A stretch of DNA of 64,000 bases from Wurfbainia villosa (lineage: Eukaryota; Streptophyta; Magnoliopsida; Zingiberales; Zingiberaceae), in the NCBI GenBank assembly GCA_025175895.1, contig CM046006.1:63074288-63138287 (forward strand), read 5' to 3'. The notes below the pieces were generated by a model, which saw only the letters and a list, made by a program, of their open reading frames with translations, was not told where the DNA came from and ran no database searches. Within the stretch, counting starts at the first letter, position 1. Every line of letters begins with the position of its first letter. The translations under genes and the position numbers were made by a program. Below are positions 45,967 to 59,711 of this stretch, one piece after another.

Positions 45967-48900
45967 CGAAGGTTCTGCGATGCCATACAATGATTTTATT
46001 TTTGAGTCTTGGATTCTCGAGAGTCAGTTTATTTTTCGATTTTGGTTTTTGTGAGATGGGATTGACAACGGCATGAGCTCCAAGCAGCACGAGGTAAGAA
46101 TTCCTAATAACTTATATTTAGTTAGATGTTTATCTAAACTTGTTCAACAGGTGTATACAGTTAGAGTTATGACACTTGTGCAGACTTGTAGTAGAAGTCG
46201 CCCACCGTGGCAACCAACCGGAGTTGCCATTAGGGTTTATACTCTCGGTTTTGTTGGCTATGTATTTAACGTTTAAGCAGGGAATAACATGTAGTGTGTT
46301 GGTTATTATTCGTAACCGTGGTATGAGTTGACCACGGGAATAACCTATTGAGTCTGTGAGTCTTGAACCTGTGGCGAAAAGGTAATTTTCCTTTGAGAGC
46401 CGACTGATACCGAGTCGGAAAACAGGGGTCAAGTCGTCACATTTCTTGTGGAAATCAAAGACTATAGTCTTAGAGATTTTCACTAACGGTGATAGTCAGA
46501 TCATTACCCATGGGGTAATGGACTAGGTGTGTATACTATTATTGCTACAGCAAGTGGAGGGTTAGTATAAGGTGTTTCATAGGGATTTTGATCCCTAAGT
46601 TGTATAACTTTAAAGGTACTTTTGAGTACTTAACTCGTGTTATACAGAGAAAGTAGAGTTATTTGCATACTATTATCGGGATCAAGTCGGTATTTGGTGA
46701 TAAATGCAGAAAATAACTTTTGGGAAATAATATATCACTTGATCATGGTTTAGTGATGTTGAGATAGAGTAATTCCCTGCGTCACTTTCTGTGACACATT
46801 GTAGGGAATTCTTGAGCTTCCAGTAGGGTGATGATCGTCGGTAATGGAAATACCATGCAAAGTCGTTAGACTTGTAGAGTTTACACTCACCTAATAGCTC
46901 AATAATGTGAATGGATGTTTCAAGCCACCCACGGTTATTGGCTTACTTTTGGATTAAGATGACTGGATCTTCTATCAGATCCTTCCGGAAGACATTGGGT
47001 TGAGTCAGGAGTTTAGAAATGACTCCGTACAAGTGTTTATGAGATGAAGATCGATAAGCAGACATTGCAAGTCAGATGTTAGAAGGAGAAGCCTCCGAAT
47101 GTTGGACAAAAGGAGCAAGATCGGAGTCTTAGGCCATGAGCTACTAATGGAGAGTTTTTCTGATCATAGAAGACCCACCGCAGATCGTCAGAACTGTCTA
47201 ATGTTAACAGCGAAATCAGAACAATGACTCCGAAGGGATTACGTGTGTGCAGTGCGGGTCACGAAGACACGCAAAGTCGGATTATTCGAAGGATCAATCA
47301 TCCAGGGTGCGATTTCAGTTTATTCTATATATGATGATACTCTGATTAATACAGGTAGTGTATAGATATCTTTGTCTAGAACATTCTGAGATAAGATGAG
47401 AAGGAATTCTATATTCAGATTATATGGATCGATAGTGTCTTTACCATCAGAAGAGATGTTGACCAGTAAATTAGAAGTCAAGAGATGCCTTTGGACTTTG
47501 ATAAATATATTTTTACTGTGGACATACACATGTGGATTAGTTGTGTTTTCCCTGACAGGTGAGAAATTGAGATGATTATTGTGATAATTATCAGGGGGTT
47601 ATGATATTGATTTTGGATGTTTAGAGGTTGATTTTGGAAATGTTACCTTATGGTGGGAGAGTTGACTCAGTTGTTATATAATTGACTTGATTGATATGAG
47701 GTGGATTTCTTGATATTAACTTGGATGTTATGATGTTGAAATGATAGTATAAAATGTCTCTAGGATGTGTGTATAATCCGAGGATAATCAAGTGTAGTTT
47801 CGGATGAACTCCCAGGCTGGCCATGGCATAGGCAAGTGGAGTATACGATCGGAGTGATTTCGGAAATAGTTTTGATACTAAAGACCTCATATCGGGAGAA
47901 AATTTCGGATGATTATTTTATCGATTGAGGTAATGATATTTTAGAGTCAAATGTCTGTACTTATGGTATATTTACTGAAGGCAAAGTAGTTGAAGCTCGT
48001 GATGTACTCAATGCAATGTCATTCATTGGTTGTGAGCCTAAATAGGTTGTTTGATACCCTCGGTGATTGGTTTTACAAAGTTGGCAAGGTTGATGATCCA
48101 CAGGAGGTATTTGTTGGAATGACGATTTTACTAGGAGATAATCTTATTGGTATTAAGATTGCTAAACACAATGGGAATTGAAAGACTATAAGTTGTGTTT
48201 ATAGGAGGTGTTGGATGGGATATTTATCTGTCCCAGTATTTCTTCTAGAAAAGATCCAGAACTCTTGTTAAAAGAGAGATGGACCTTTGAGATTATGCAT
48301 CGATTATCGATGATGAAATGCAGTAGTTGTTAAAAAGGAATATCCTTCATTGTAGATAGATGATCTGTTTAGATCAGCTACGGACACTTGTGTATACTCT
48401 AAGGTTGATTTACGACTGGAGTATTGATATTGTAGTGACATGATATCATACAATTATCATTGTCGTTGTGATGATTGATATATCATCTGTGTAGAGTAAA
48501 GAGGATGCAGGTGTGTAGAGACGGGAATTTCATACTTGGTATGAATTTTATGAGTTTTGATTATGTAGTTAAACTATTTAATGATTTAGTCGTCTAGGGA
48601 TTTGAGAAATCGTGTATCCTGGACACGATTGATCAGTTTATGATTGTTGGAGTTGCGCAACTTGGCCACTGTTGATGGTGATAGTTGGAGTTGTGCACTC
48701 AACCACCATAGATGGTGGTTTCCTTGTATGGATTTGGTTATTACCGCGGATGTGGATAGGATGCTTCTAGCGTTACTATACCACAAATTTGTTTGACCAA
48801 AAGGGTAATGGAATTCACTCAGTCGGAAGCTTGTGAAATTAGGTTTCAGGACCTAGATGGAGATTGATGTTTGAGGATGTTGTACGCCAATGCATCGTTT

Positions 48901-49200
48901 CAGGGATCGGAGTGATTCCGATGCAGTTGAATGAGGCATATCTTATGCTTACAATAGTTAAAAAACCACGAGATAGGTTGTCATATACATGACGTGGCTT
49001 TAGTAGTTATTATTTGGATTTATGGATGTATGGAACAGAAGTGCTCATTGAATTTAACTAGCTACTGGGTAGCTACTATAGAGTTGCTGGAACGCGAACA
49101 GTTGCAACAAGTGAGATTGGTCGCTATAGTCTTCCATGCACTTACAGAGTGTGTGGTGGAGTGGATTTTGGATGGTAGATGGACTTCTCCTGTGAGAAGA
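45967..49200 (+). pseudogene. Decayed gag, protease and RT region of element F
   Basis: No long frame remains. Weak traces in this order are a zinc-knuckle/protease-like zone near 47200-47330 and an RT-like trace near 48230-48400 (GATTATGCATCGATTATCG, then GTTAAAAAGGAATATCCTTC, recalling RLCIDYR and KNKYP). The interior is shorter than a typical Del/Tekay interior, so deletions are likely. Small ORFs here are chance. Confidence 0.45.
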
Positions 49201-49953
49201 TAATTTTCCGTCTCTAATATGGATATGTGTTCTGGACACACATCCACTTAAGAAAGAGTTGCTACAGGAGGCACATTATTTGAGATTTGCTATACATTAT
49301 GGTGGTATTGGGATGTATCAAGATTTGAAATGCTTATATCGGTGGAATGGTATAAAAGAGATAGTGCAGACTTGGTTGCTCGATGTTCAGTATGCCAATG
49401 GGTAAAGGCTTAACATCAAAAACCCGCTGGGTTGCTCCAGGAAATTTTGATTTCGGAATGGAAGTGGGAGCATATTACTATTGATTTCGTTACGGGATTG
49501 CCCATAACCCGTAAATGACATGATGCGATTTGGGTGATCGTGAATCGACTAACCGAATCAGCTAATTTTCTGCCTATTCATGGGCCGGATCCGTTGGATC
49601 GTTTGGCAGAGTTATACTGCCGAGAGATTATCAGACTGCATGGGGTACTTTTAAGTACCATATCTGATAGAGATCCGTGATTTACCTCGCGATTTTGGCA
49701 GAGTCTGCATCAAACTATGGGCACAAAGCTTTGGCTTAGTGCAACATTCCATCCGCAGACTGATGGACTGTCTAAGCGTAACATTCAGACTCTGGAGGAT
49801 CTATTAAGATCTTGTGTCATGGGTTATGGAGGTAGTTGGAAGGATCACGTTCATTTAGTGGAATTTGCCTATAATAACAGCTACCACTCTTCTATTCTGA
49901 TGGCTCCATACGAGGCCTTATATGGTAGACCCTGCAGATCTCCTATGTTGTGA
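49201..49953 (+). pseudogene. Integrase of element F
   Basis: From about 49260 the frame reads LLQEAHYLRFAIHYGGIGMY and YRWNGIKEI, the zinc domain, then frames switch. EWKWEHITIDF-type sequence lies near 49460-49490 and SAHFLP-like sequence near 49560. 49717-49953 reads LWLSATFHPQTDGLSKRNIQ, EFAYNNSYHSSI and APYEALYGRPCRSP, the gypsy integrase core end. Several stops occur before 49717. Confidence 0.85.
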
Positions 49954-50157
49954 GAGGAGGTCGGGGAACGATGACTATTGGGGTCATAGAGTATCCAACA
50001 TGATACAAAATTGGTATGCATCATCAGATGATGGTTATTAGAGGCATAGAATCGACAAAAGAGTTACACAGACTGGAGGCGAGGGCCTTTGGAATTCTCA
50101 GTTGGGGGATAAGTATTTCTTCGTGTTTCACCTAAGAAAGGGGTGAAATGATTTGGA

Positions 50158-50520
50158 TTGAAAGGAAAATTAGCTCCACACTATATTGATCCATTTAAGA
50201 TATTGGAGCGGATTGGAGGTGTAGCTTACCGGTTGGCTTTACCTTCGACACTTGCGGGTGTTCACAACGTATCTCATGTTTCTATGCTGAGGAAATACGT
50301 GTCGCGTTCTGATCATGTTCTGAAAGAGGTTCCGATTCCACTCCAAGCGAACGCGACTTATGAGGACATTCCAGTGCAGATTATTGGTCACAAGGAGCGA
50401 CAGTTGCAGAACAAGACCATCCGACTAGTAAAGGTTGGATGGCAGCATCATACTGATGAGGAGGCTACATGGGAGCTGGAAGATACTATCCGAGCTCGAT
50501 ACTCTCATCTGTTCACTTGA
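50158..50520 (+). pseudogene. Integrase C-terminus with chromodomain-like end, element F
   Basis: Open for 120 codons: GKLAPHYIDPFKILERIGGV, YRLALPSTLAGVHNVSHVSM, then VQIIGHKERQLQNKTIRLVK and GWQHHTDEEATWELED. The first two are the GPY/F-type end of chromovirus integrase and the last two form the C-terminal chromodomain, thought to guide insertion to certain chromatin. The frame ends at 50520, just before the spacer and polypurine tract GGGGGAGAA (50600-50608). Confidence 0.88.
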
Positions 50521-50608
50521 GGTATGTGATGGTTCCAAAAATTTCTTGAATTGGTTCTCGTATTTAAGTACGAAATTTGGGAACTAAATTTTTATTAGTG
50601 GGGGAGAA

Positions 50609-53308
50609 TGTAAAATACCAGAAAAAAATAAAAATATAAAAAAAATAAAATATTCTTTATTAATTAAGTAATTATCTTGTGGAATTTTTCAGGAATTTTT
50701 AGAAATTTTTCTGGAATCAAATGGAGTTCATATGATCGCTTAATAGGAAGATTAAAATTTAAAAAGGTAGTTGAGTCAACTTAGGCTAGCTTGGACTTAA
50801 CCTAAGCTAGCTTAACTATAAAGGGTCAGTTTTCAAAGATCAAACCCGACCCATTTGCATTTTCTCTTTTCTTCCGTTTCTTCGGTTTCTCATTGTCGAT
50901 GCTTTCCCGAGCGTTTCCTTAATCGCACAGCCGATTCTTCTCTCTGCCGATTCCTTCCCGACTTCTCTTCTTCTTTTTCCCCTCGCCTAATCGCTCGCGA
51001 TTTCCTTCTCCCTTCCTCTGTTTCATCGGCGATCCTCTTCTTTTACCCGATCCCTAGTTTTTTCGATGGCTCTGGTCGTTGAATCGACAGAGCTCCCTCT
51101 CAATTCCTTCTCCACATGTCGTCGGTCGATCAGTCTTCTATCTTCACTAGATCTCTACCCGATCTCGTTGCCGCCGCACGTTGCCACCTTCTCGAGCCGC
51201 TCGCCATCCACAGCCGCGATGCCCTCTCTCGATCGTGACTCCTCCTTTGTTCAGCCGTCATTTCTTGCCGATCTCAGTCATCGCCTTCCTCTTCTATCGC
51301 CACCATCGTAGGCATCCTGAGCTAGGCCATCACCGCTGATCTCCACTGCGAGCATGCAGTGTAGGTTGACTGTGTCGATTCCTTCGTCCGTTGGTCACTG
51401 CCCCATCACTAGCCACCTAGATCTCCATTGTTGCCTCCACTCCAGTCGTTGACGACTTGCCTCTGGCTATCAGAGTCGCCCACCAGTGATATTGTTGAGT
51501 CCGTGAGCACTAGGCCACCTTCTCTGCAAGCTAGGATCTGGGATCATCGCTATTAGTCACCTCCCCACTATCGGATCAAAGAGGGAGGGAAGTGTTGTTG
51601 CCACGGGAGGAAAATAAGGGTGTGGCAAATTGATCTATAGGGTAACATTCTTCAATAATCGTGTTAATGTCAATGAATTATGGTTGAGATGGATGGATCA
51701 GTGGAAATGTATTTTCTTGCAGTGTAGTGGGGTCAGGATGCATTGGAGTCGAGATTGATTTCTTTCCTCAGCTCCACGATCTGTGCAGATTGGATTTCTA
51801 TCTGTAGATCGAGAAACTGGGGGCAGTGAAGCAGTGAGAGGAATTTGGATCAAGAAGCTCTTACCATGGATTCGAAACTAGGTAAATTTTATGGACTACT
51901 ACTTTAATTGTAGATAGAGATGTTTATTTAGTTAGCTTGATTAAATTGACAGTTTGGTATTTTGATTAAATTAATGGAAGAAGTTGTTCAAGTGGTTAAG
52001 ATTCAGTATTACAATTGAAAAGGATTTTTAATTAGGTTAATTGGATAAATGGATCAGCTGGGTGAGAAGATAGATCATAATCCATTGGAAATGAATTGAC
52101 GAGCTGATCAAGGGGTTAATGAATTGGTTTGATTCTATTGTTGGATGATGGTAGAACTAAGTTATGTTCCTTGTTCTTTCTTGCAGGACTTTGATTGTGA
52201 TAGATTCTTGAACATGGAGATTCCTAGATAAGTCTTCGTATCAGGTGAGTAATTTCCTACTCTAGTCAGGTAGTTGTTATTGCATACATATTTAGATGTA
52301 TGATTATATTATATGATCATATTACCTTGACTCCACTCTTATTTACTCTTATGCTTGATACTTTATCTTTGGCCTATTATGCTCTATTATTGTTATCATA
52401 TGTCACTTCATCATGATTAGGAATTACAGATGTGATGTAAGTAAACTTAGAAATGCTTAGTAATGTGTAAATAGTGGAGTATGGATGATGACCTGATTTG
52501 TAAATTGGGAAAGAAGTCATCCGTAAGTAGGTAATGTCCTGAATGTAGGTTTGATATCAATACCCTTATGTTGCTTGTTTACTACCGATCATGTATTGCG
52601 TAAATGGTCAGATAAATTATGATTAGTGTGTCGCTACAGACCGATGGTCCTAGCTTGTAATGATCAGTTGATTATGACTCTCTACAGGATAGAGAGTGCG
52701 TCGATCAGATTGGTATGACTCTCTACAGGACAGAGAGTGTTATGATCAGTTGAGTACGACTCTTTGCAGGATAGAGAGTGCGTTGATCAGATTGGTATGA
52801 CTCTGTGTAGAATAGAGAGTCTATGGTGGATATCTATTTGTGTGACAGAGCATTCATGTCATTTGCATGCATGCTGGCGACGTAGTCTCCCTTATGGTTG
52901 AAAGGGTCATCACTCATTCTGTCTCCACGATTACTCATAGGAGTAGTAACCGGTGTGAGGATAGAGCATTGTGGTGTCACACTCTACCACTATAGACAGT
53001 GGTAGTTGGATTTATGTACTGTTGTCCTGCGTGTGTGACACTCGACCACTCATGGGTAGTGACTGTCGGAGTGGCCAATAGTAGGGACCCCCGTCGTGTA
53101 GCTTACTCTTTATGCTTATATGCTACTCGATGATACTGCCCACTTGGTCACTCGAGAGTAGTGATTGGTGTTGAGTTTGGACAATTGTCATGTCGAGCCA
53201 CCGAGGCCACACTGGGGTCGTGGTAGCTTTAGGGTGAGCCGGCATGACCACGCATGCTGCATTGTTGTGACTTATGACATTTTTGCATATTGCCATATAT
53301 ATACATAT

Positions 53309-53350
<42 letters not shown>

Positions 53351-54194
53351 ATGATTGTGTTTAGTATATATATATAGATGCAGTCTATATATATATAAGC
53401 TTATTGTGATGTTGCATTTGATTGTACTATGCTTGTTGAATTTGGTTGTACATCATCTTCATATATGCTACCCGCATCTATTATATGGTTGTGTCGGATA
53501 CCTATATACTTGTTGGTTAGACTATTACATTCTTTGACTAGTATTTATGATGTTGTATGGTTTAGACTAGATTTCCAGTTATATACATATATTGTGGATA
53601 TGTGCTCAGGTTGGATAGGTGTAGCGTAGCAGACTTTCAGGTATATCAGCATTTTACGTTGGTCATTTGGTTAGAAGGTATATACATGTATATGTTTTTC
53701 ATGTTAGTGTTACCTGATGTATCTATAGATTTTTCTGTTGAACTACATGTGATATTTGATATATACATGTTTTTCCTATTACCTACTGAGTTATACTCAC
53801 CACCACGGACCCTGAGTTTTTCTGTCGCCCAGGTAAGAGGTAGAAGTCTTTGTGACGGCTTGGAGCTTCGCCAGCGATCCATCCCATCTCCATTTTCTGA
53901 GCCTCCCATGGATTTTGGTTTATTTGTGTACTTCCATTTGTGTTCGATGTTTTATGTATGGTTTAGTACTATGGACTTGTCAGGTGATGTACACCTATGT
54001 TGGTTTTGGATTGTATGTCAGTATGTGTAGTTATGGGTGGTTGGTTTTATGTTTTTCGCTGTGTTTTGATATATATATGCTTATTATGTTGTGGTTGTGG
54101 GCCTAAGGGCCTTGTATTAACAGGATATGTCATCATGTACAAGGGAGATGTCGTCCGTTTGCTTTTCGGCACGGCATACTCTCGGGGCGTGACA
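50609..54194 (+). repeat. Right LTR of element F, 3586 bp
   Basis: Starts TGTAAAATACC after GGGGGAGAA and ends GGGGCGTGACA, followed by GAAGA. It keeps the site where G inserted in the other LTR, and the roughly 66-bp stretch lost there. Confidence 0.92.
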
Positions 54195-55176
54195 GAAGAT
54201 AGCTTCAATGGGAGACTACATGGGATATGAGAGTTGAGCGATTGTAATCCGGGATGGGGTAGTGCAATTTAAGTTAACTTGGCCAAATGGCTAAGATCAA
54301 GTGTCAGATGTTCAAATATTTGTGTTTGAGGTTTTACCCGACGATCAGTTGCTTGTTGTTTTAGGTTTACCTGACAACAATCGACTGATATAGGTATCAA
54401 TCGACTGATACAAGTTGACAACAGTTGACTAATGTTGGCTGAGGGTTTGTGGCCCACCAGTCGACTGCTAGGGTTTAACATTCAACTGCCATGGAAGGCA
54501 GTCGGCTATTATCAGTGGACGCGAGCTCAGAACTTCTCATAGCCAATTGAGCAGTTGGATTGATGGCTGATCAGTCGACTACGAGTATGAGCAGTCGATT
54601 GCTTAGGTTACCATTGAGCTGTGATGACCGCGGATTAGGCTTGGTCAGAAGCCATTGGAGTCAGTCCGTTAAAGTGGCAGTCGACTGCTAGCATGCATCA
54701 GTCGACTACTACTTTCCCAACAAGAAATTTGGCCTCCTCTATATAAAAGGAGGTCATGGGAGCCTTGGAGAGGCTAATGCTTTCACTCCTAACATTTCTC
54801 CAAGCCTCCTAAATGTTTTTACTCTCCTCTTCCCTAATTCTATCTCTATCATATTGTAAGAGGGAGAGTTTGTGTAAGAAGGTTTTCTCCACCTTGTGTT
54901 GAGCTAAAGGAGAAGTTTAGGGGAAAGGTTGAGGGAGTGATCCGCCTAATGGATTATCGTGGACTAGCGATGAGAGGTCGTGAACCACGTTAAACGAATT
55001 GTGTTAGAGGTGAGCTTTCTTTACTTTGTTTTTAGCTTTAATTGTCTTTGCATTAGTTTTATTATCATTCTGCTGCACTAACGAGCATTGTAGACAATTA
55101 AGAATGAACGATTTTCATCGAGCATCGAAAGGCTATTCATCCCCCCTCCCTTCTAGCCGAGCCATCGATCCTAACA
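54195..55176 (+). repeat. 3' LTR of element C, right part
   Basis: Resumes with the duplicated GAAGA, then TAGCTTCAATGG, equivalent to 37250 on. TATA box TATAAAAG at 54742-54749, palindromes at about 54365-54710. Ends GATCCTAACA; the target duplication TACTC follows. Confidence 0.92.
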
Positions 55177-55181
55177 TACTC

Positions 55182-55888
55182 GTTCCACCTCATAGTTAGC
55201 AAGATTAATTCTAACTAACAAAGCATCAATATGAGGTAAGAGTATACCTTGCAGATCTTCTAGTCCGAAATTCAAATCTGACATCTCTTTTATAGCATGG
55301 TGTTCTCTAATTGCCTGACTTTCCATAAGTCGGGCAGAAGACTTTCAAGCTCTGTTAGAGTCCCAATCAGTGGGTCCTCTAGTGATAACATTAATAATGC
55401 CCCTGTTGGGTTATCTTTAAAAGTAGTTGATGCTCCACCACTGGTACCCTCCTCCTGAGGGGTGGAATTCTTATTCAGTTGAATTAGTCTCAGGGAGGGG
55501 AGAGTAGGAGGCTTTTCTGACGTAAAGTCTGGGACAGATGACAGGAGGTCTCCAACCTCTCCCTACGCTCCCTCTCACTTGGGGTTGCAAAGTAGGATAC
55601 TCCATTTTGATGCGCTCCAACTCCCTTTACAAACCAAAGCACCCTCATTGGAATGCCCATACTCCACATGATACTGATAGAAAAGTGGTCCTGGAAGATT
55701 ACGAGGAACTCCCTTGTACCCTCCAAGATGCTAGAGCTTGCCATACTTCTCATACATTTCAAGCTCCATCTCCTTTGGGGTTTGAGGTGGTGGTGAGAAT
55801 TTAGTAGCCATAACACGAAGGGGGTGATGGGGAAGAGCCTCCATAATGAGCGGTTGGGAATAAGGAACTCCCAACATAAAAGGTTTCC
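55182..55888 (-). pseudogene. Gag C-terminus and start of protease of H
   Basis: Decayed minus-strand coding. A zinc-knuckle remnant reads FYQYHVEYGHSNEG at about 55645-55690, with Cys lost. Just before the C junction the frame reads INLANYEVE, leading into the protease active-site region at 36890. ORF 55490-55816 is a mixed-frame reading. Confidence 0.65.
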
Positions 55889-56870
55889 TCAGAGTACTCG
55901 AGAAGCAGAAGGTTGACTTTTCTCCACCGGACTAGCGGTAGGCTTCTTCTCAACTCTCCGCACTTTTAGGATTTCTTCCTCGTTGATATATTCTTCTGCT
56001 CGTACCAACAATTCATCGTAACTAATGGCGGGCTTCCTTAGCAAAGAACTAAGGAAGAGTCCTTCCTTCATCCCATTGGATACAACAACCATTATGAAAT
56101 CCATGGTCATCGAAGGTACCTCGAGGGCAGCATTAGTGAATCGGTGGATGTCATTAAGTAGTGACTCAGTAGGTTCCTGTTTCACATGAAGTAAACTAGA
56201 GGCAGTGTGTTTATACCTCTTACTAGTGGCAAAATGTTTGAGGAAGACTTCCTTCAGGTCCCTGAAATAAGTAATTGAACCAGGATGTAATAATCCAAAC
56301 CACGTCTGGCCGAAAGCCGATAGGGTGGTGTGAAAGGCTCGACACTTGATGGCGGCAGAATAACGATGAAGAGCAACGACTCCTTCAAATTGTGACAAAT
56401 ACTCTTCAGGGTCAGAAGTACCATTATATGACCCAATATTAGGGGGCACGAAAGTGAGGAGGTAGATCTTCCAAGGATATGTCGTCAGTGAAAGGGGAAG
56501 GTTCGTATGTTTCTGTAGCCTTGGTGGAGTGACTCTCAACTTGACCTTCTCGCAGGTAACATGGGAAAGTGATATCAATCTCCTCCTCCCACCAATCCTT
56601 CCCCAGGCAGTATCTCTGTCTCTTGAGGACCAGCTGTAGGAATATTAGAAAGTCCTCCATACTGTGGCTCTCTTAGGAAGGGTTCACCAGAATGGGGTTG
56701 AAGATACCCCATTCTCTTCCTCTCCTTCACCAATTCCTTTGATACTACATTCTCTATCAAGGTATTTAGCTAGGAAGGTAATAAGGTGAGGGGAGCTTCT
56801 TCAGTATAGGAGGTAGCCGAGGGAGGGATCTCCTGTAGATGCATCTCAACGTCTTACTCAGTAGATGTTT
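55889..56870 (-). pseudogene. gag: gag of H (Tat-like Ty3/gypsy retrotransposon Gag)
   Basis: 55889-56578 is open for 229 codons: FVPPNIGSYNGTSDPEEYLS, ALHRYSAAIKCRAFHTTLSA, TWFGLLHPGSITYFRDLKEV, FLKHFATSKRYKHT, then LLVRAEEYINEEEILK. The order matches the Retrotrans_gag capsid domain of Tat/Ogre-type elements. Upstream to 56870 the frame is broken (56439-56760 in other frames: Glu-rich, with LPHSGEPF-type strings). It is the particle protein; the longest piece of H still open. Confidence 0.88.
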
Positions 56871-56887
56871 TCCACAGACGGTGCCAA
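56871..56887 (-). other. Primer binding site of element H
   Basis: The minus strand reads TTGGCACCGTCTGTGGA next to the LTR end at 56892. A nearly identical string (GGCGCCGTCTGTGG) follows the LTR in many Tat-group elements, from memory. It differs from the iMet sites of all other elements here. Confidence 0.65.
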
Positions 56888-56891
56888 CTTA

Positions 56892-57632
56892 TGCGGTGTG
56901 GATTTTTCTCCTCAAGGTTAGATGATTGAAGGTGGGTCCTCTCCAACTGCAATAGTAAATATCTTCTCGCTCCCTTCCCATGAAAGTTAACACACGTTAA
57001 ATCACCACCTGCCTACTCGGTAGGGATCCTCCGATACTTAAGTTAGAGCTTGTATATGAGGAAGAGAGAACATATAGTAGTAGTGAAAAAGATGAATGTC
57101 GTAGAAAACAATAAGTGTATGTAAAATAAAAAATATTAGATCAACCCCTTCTATCTTTGCCTCTCTCCTCTTTTATTCCCCTCTTTCCCATAGGGTAAGC
57201 TGTTGTGTAACCACCTGTGATGATGACAGTCCATGTGGAAAGCCACATTGACCCAGGTGAGGCTCCTCCCTATACTGTTAGAGAATGATTTTTTTAGGGG
57301 ACCCTTGAAAAGTCTCCGGTTGTTATCTTCAAAGAGGGTGAATACACCTTTGTTGTAACAAACTGATAAAGTAATATTTCATGAGGTCCCCACCTCTTAA
57401 CAACCTGATCACCTCCTTCTTCGTAAAGAGGTCTCATGACCGTTAATATATTATTCTTCTTTTTCATTATTCCCCCATGAAGCTTAATAATCAAACATTT
57501 ATTTTAAGTAACTCTCAACCCACCAATCGACCTACCTCTTGAGTTGTCTTATTTCTGATATTTATTCTCCTCGCTTTCTAAGTTAATCCTTCTGAACTTT
57601 GTCTTCAATCCACCTCTCAAGTTGATCTCATT
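56892..57632 (-). repeat. 5' LTR of H, part 1
   Basis: On the plus strand it starts TGCGGTGTGG and runs until element E. No gene. ORF 57294-57494 is chance. The second part is at 62901-63072. The left target duplication of E, TCATT, is at 57628-57632. Confidence 0.55.
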
Positions 57633-58728
57633 TGTTGGATCGATTTGAAACGCTAGAGGGGGGTGAATAGCGTTAGTGAAAACTTTTCTTTTTCGACGAT
57701 TAAAACCAAGTACGCAGCAGAAAATAAAAGATAAAAACAAGAAAGACACAAAGCTTTTTACTTGGTTCACAGCCCACCGGCTGCTAATCCAAGACCCTGC
57801 GATCCTTGATCGCTTCCGAAGGGCAATCACTAAAAGTCTCTTCCTCGTTGGAGGTAAGAGACAAGACGATTACAATGATTATAAGGCCGATAACAACCTT
57901 ACCGGTCCTTATACAAATTAAGTACAGAAATATAATAATAATACCGACAATTAATTAGAAGATGACGCACGGTCGGAGTAGCGTTGTAGAGAGCACGAGC
58001 ACTTGAGAGATTCTTAAATTTGGGTTTGAGTCCTCCTCTCCTTTTATAGATTTGCACCTTGGAATTTGTCCCGATCCAGATCCAAAACTCGTGGATCTTA
58101 TCTTGAGGTGGCAGCTTATCTTATCTTGAGGTGGCGGCTTATCTTATCTTGAGGTGGCGGCTTATCTTATCCTGAGGTGGCGGCATCAATCTCTATCTCT
58201 TTGACCTTGTGCATTGGACTGATTCGTCTACATCAGTCGACTGATCCTCTTAGCGTTCGCCTTCAATGATCGATCGACATCTCGATTGACTCGTACTTGA
58301 GAATTCCTGTAATACAAGATTAGCACAATAGATGCATAATGCCATGCAGTGTGACAGTCCTTTGACTGTACGATCTCGAATTCGGCATTCCTCCGGAAGC
58401 CTTAGTCAGATCGACACCTAGGATTGTCTTCTAACTGAGGACGCATCCTTACCACCGCTCCACACACGGAGCTTACCTTTGGTCCTCTTGACCTGTCGCT
58501 TAGCTTTCGGTCACCACCGAGGTTCCTCGACTCCCCGAGGTTCTCCTGGTGTCGTCTGACCACCACGGTTTCTCAACTTGAGATTCTCCGGATGTCGCTC
58601 CACCTTTGGCTTAGCTTAAACACTTCCTGCACACTTAGCATATCACATGAGATAACAAAATAGCTTAACTTTGAATCTTTGCCATCATCAAAACCAAGGT
58701 TCGATTTTCTAGTGCCCCTGCACCAACA
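57633..58728 (-). repeat. 3' LTR of element E, 1096 bp
   Basis: Minus-strand TATA box at 58041-58048. Three and a half tandem copies of CTTATCTTGAGGTGGCGG (20-22 bp units) lie at about 58098-58180. One CAGTCGACTG at about 58236, then a GATCGATCGACATC patch where the 5' LTR has further palindromes. Confidence 0.92.
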
Positions 58729-59656
58729 ATCTCCCCCTTTTTGATCTATGACAAACCAATTCAAAGTTAAGAGAAAATAAACAGTAAACATTGAACAGTC
58801 ATTTTTCAAAACCTCCCCCTTAAGGGTACCTCCCCCTTAACCCTAGGTGATTTTTGAAAAACAATTACTTTTTGGGAAAGAAAAAGTAAGTAACCTCTTA
58901 ACTTTATTCTCTCTCCCCCTTTGACATATATCAAAAATAACTTTATATTGGGTACATTGCCAAGAAATAGAATTTTTAAACATGCTAATCAAGTTGATTT
59001 AATATGTTCAACTTCCTTTAATACTTAGGAGTTTAGGTTTCTAGATCCTGCACCAACAATGTATATCCTAGGTTAGAATGTGACCCCCTAACCTTTAACA
59101 TTGTTATAAAATTTTGAGAAATTAAAAAAACATTTTAAAGGCTCATGTCTATTGGTTTTTATGCCAAACTGGAGGTAGTTAGATACTAAGTTTGTCCAAC
59201 TTAAGTCTTCTCTCCCCCTTGGCATATTATCAAAAGAAGGATTTAAATTTAGAAAGTATTGGTGATTTTTTTTAAAAAAAATATATTTTTTAACAACTTC
59301 TATGATGATTATCCAATTAGAACCTCCCCCTTAACCTAACATCCTTGTTAGCCACAAGGAAGGCTTATCTAAAGGGTCTCCCCTTTTGTCTGACAAACTC
59401 TTAGGACATCCTTGTTGGCCATAAGGAAGGCTCACCTAAGTGTCCAAAGGGTCTAGGTATCTAAAGTTGACCTAAGGATTTAGATTTTCAGTATTAGTCA
59501 ACTAACCATCATTTTAAGAAGCATAGTTGTTTTGAAAACTACATATAACTACACACAATAATCATGGCAACCAATAAAAATAGTTTTAAGAATCTATTTA
59601 TGTGTATATAAAATTTGAAATTGTTTTCAAAATCATTTTTAATTTGTTGTCCTTAC
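58729..59656 (-). other. 3' spacer of element E with repeated polypurine tracts
   Basis: No gene. CTCCCCCTT (plus-strand reading) occurs next to the LTR (58731-58739) and near 58813, 58828, 58913, 59212 and 59324. A direct repeat of about 60 bp (CATCCTTGTTAGCCACAAGG near 59341 and CATCCTTGTTGGCCATAAGG near 59406) contains CCTTGT/ACAAGG arms. Confidence 0.65.
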
Positions 59657-59711
59657 CATCTCACCCATTCTATATGATCAACCAAGTTATTCTTATAGGT
59701 ATTGTGAGATG
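59657..59711 (-). other. Conserved post-gag hairpin block of element E
   Basis: CATCTCAC (59657-59664) and GTGAGATG (59704-59711), 39-nt loop. In the sense of E it begins CATCTCACAATACCTATAAG and ends GAATGGGTGAGATGG. It starts 450 nt after the gag end. Confidence 0.7.

Noticed and set aside
47990..49203. Small ORFs in the interior of F
   Set aside because: Short and without domains; they lie in a decayed RT region and switch frames.
44848..55181. Identical target duplication TACTC for C and G, and TCATT for K and E
   Set aside because: Could suggest a preferred target, but four 5-mers among seven insertions is too few; chance is not excluded and no longer shared flank was seen.
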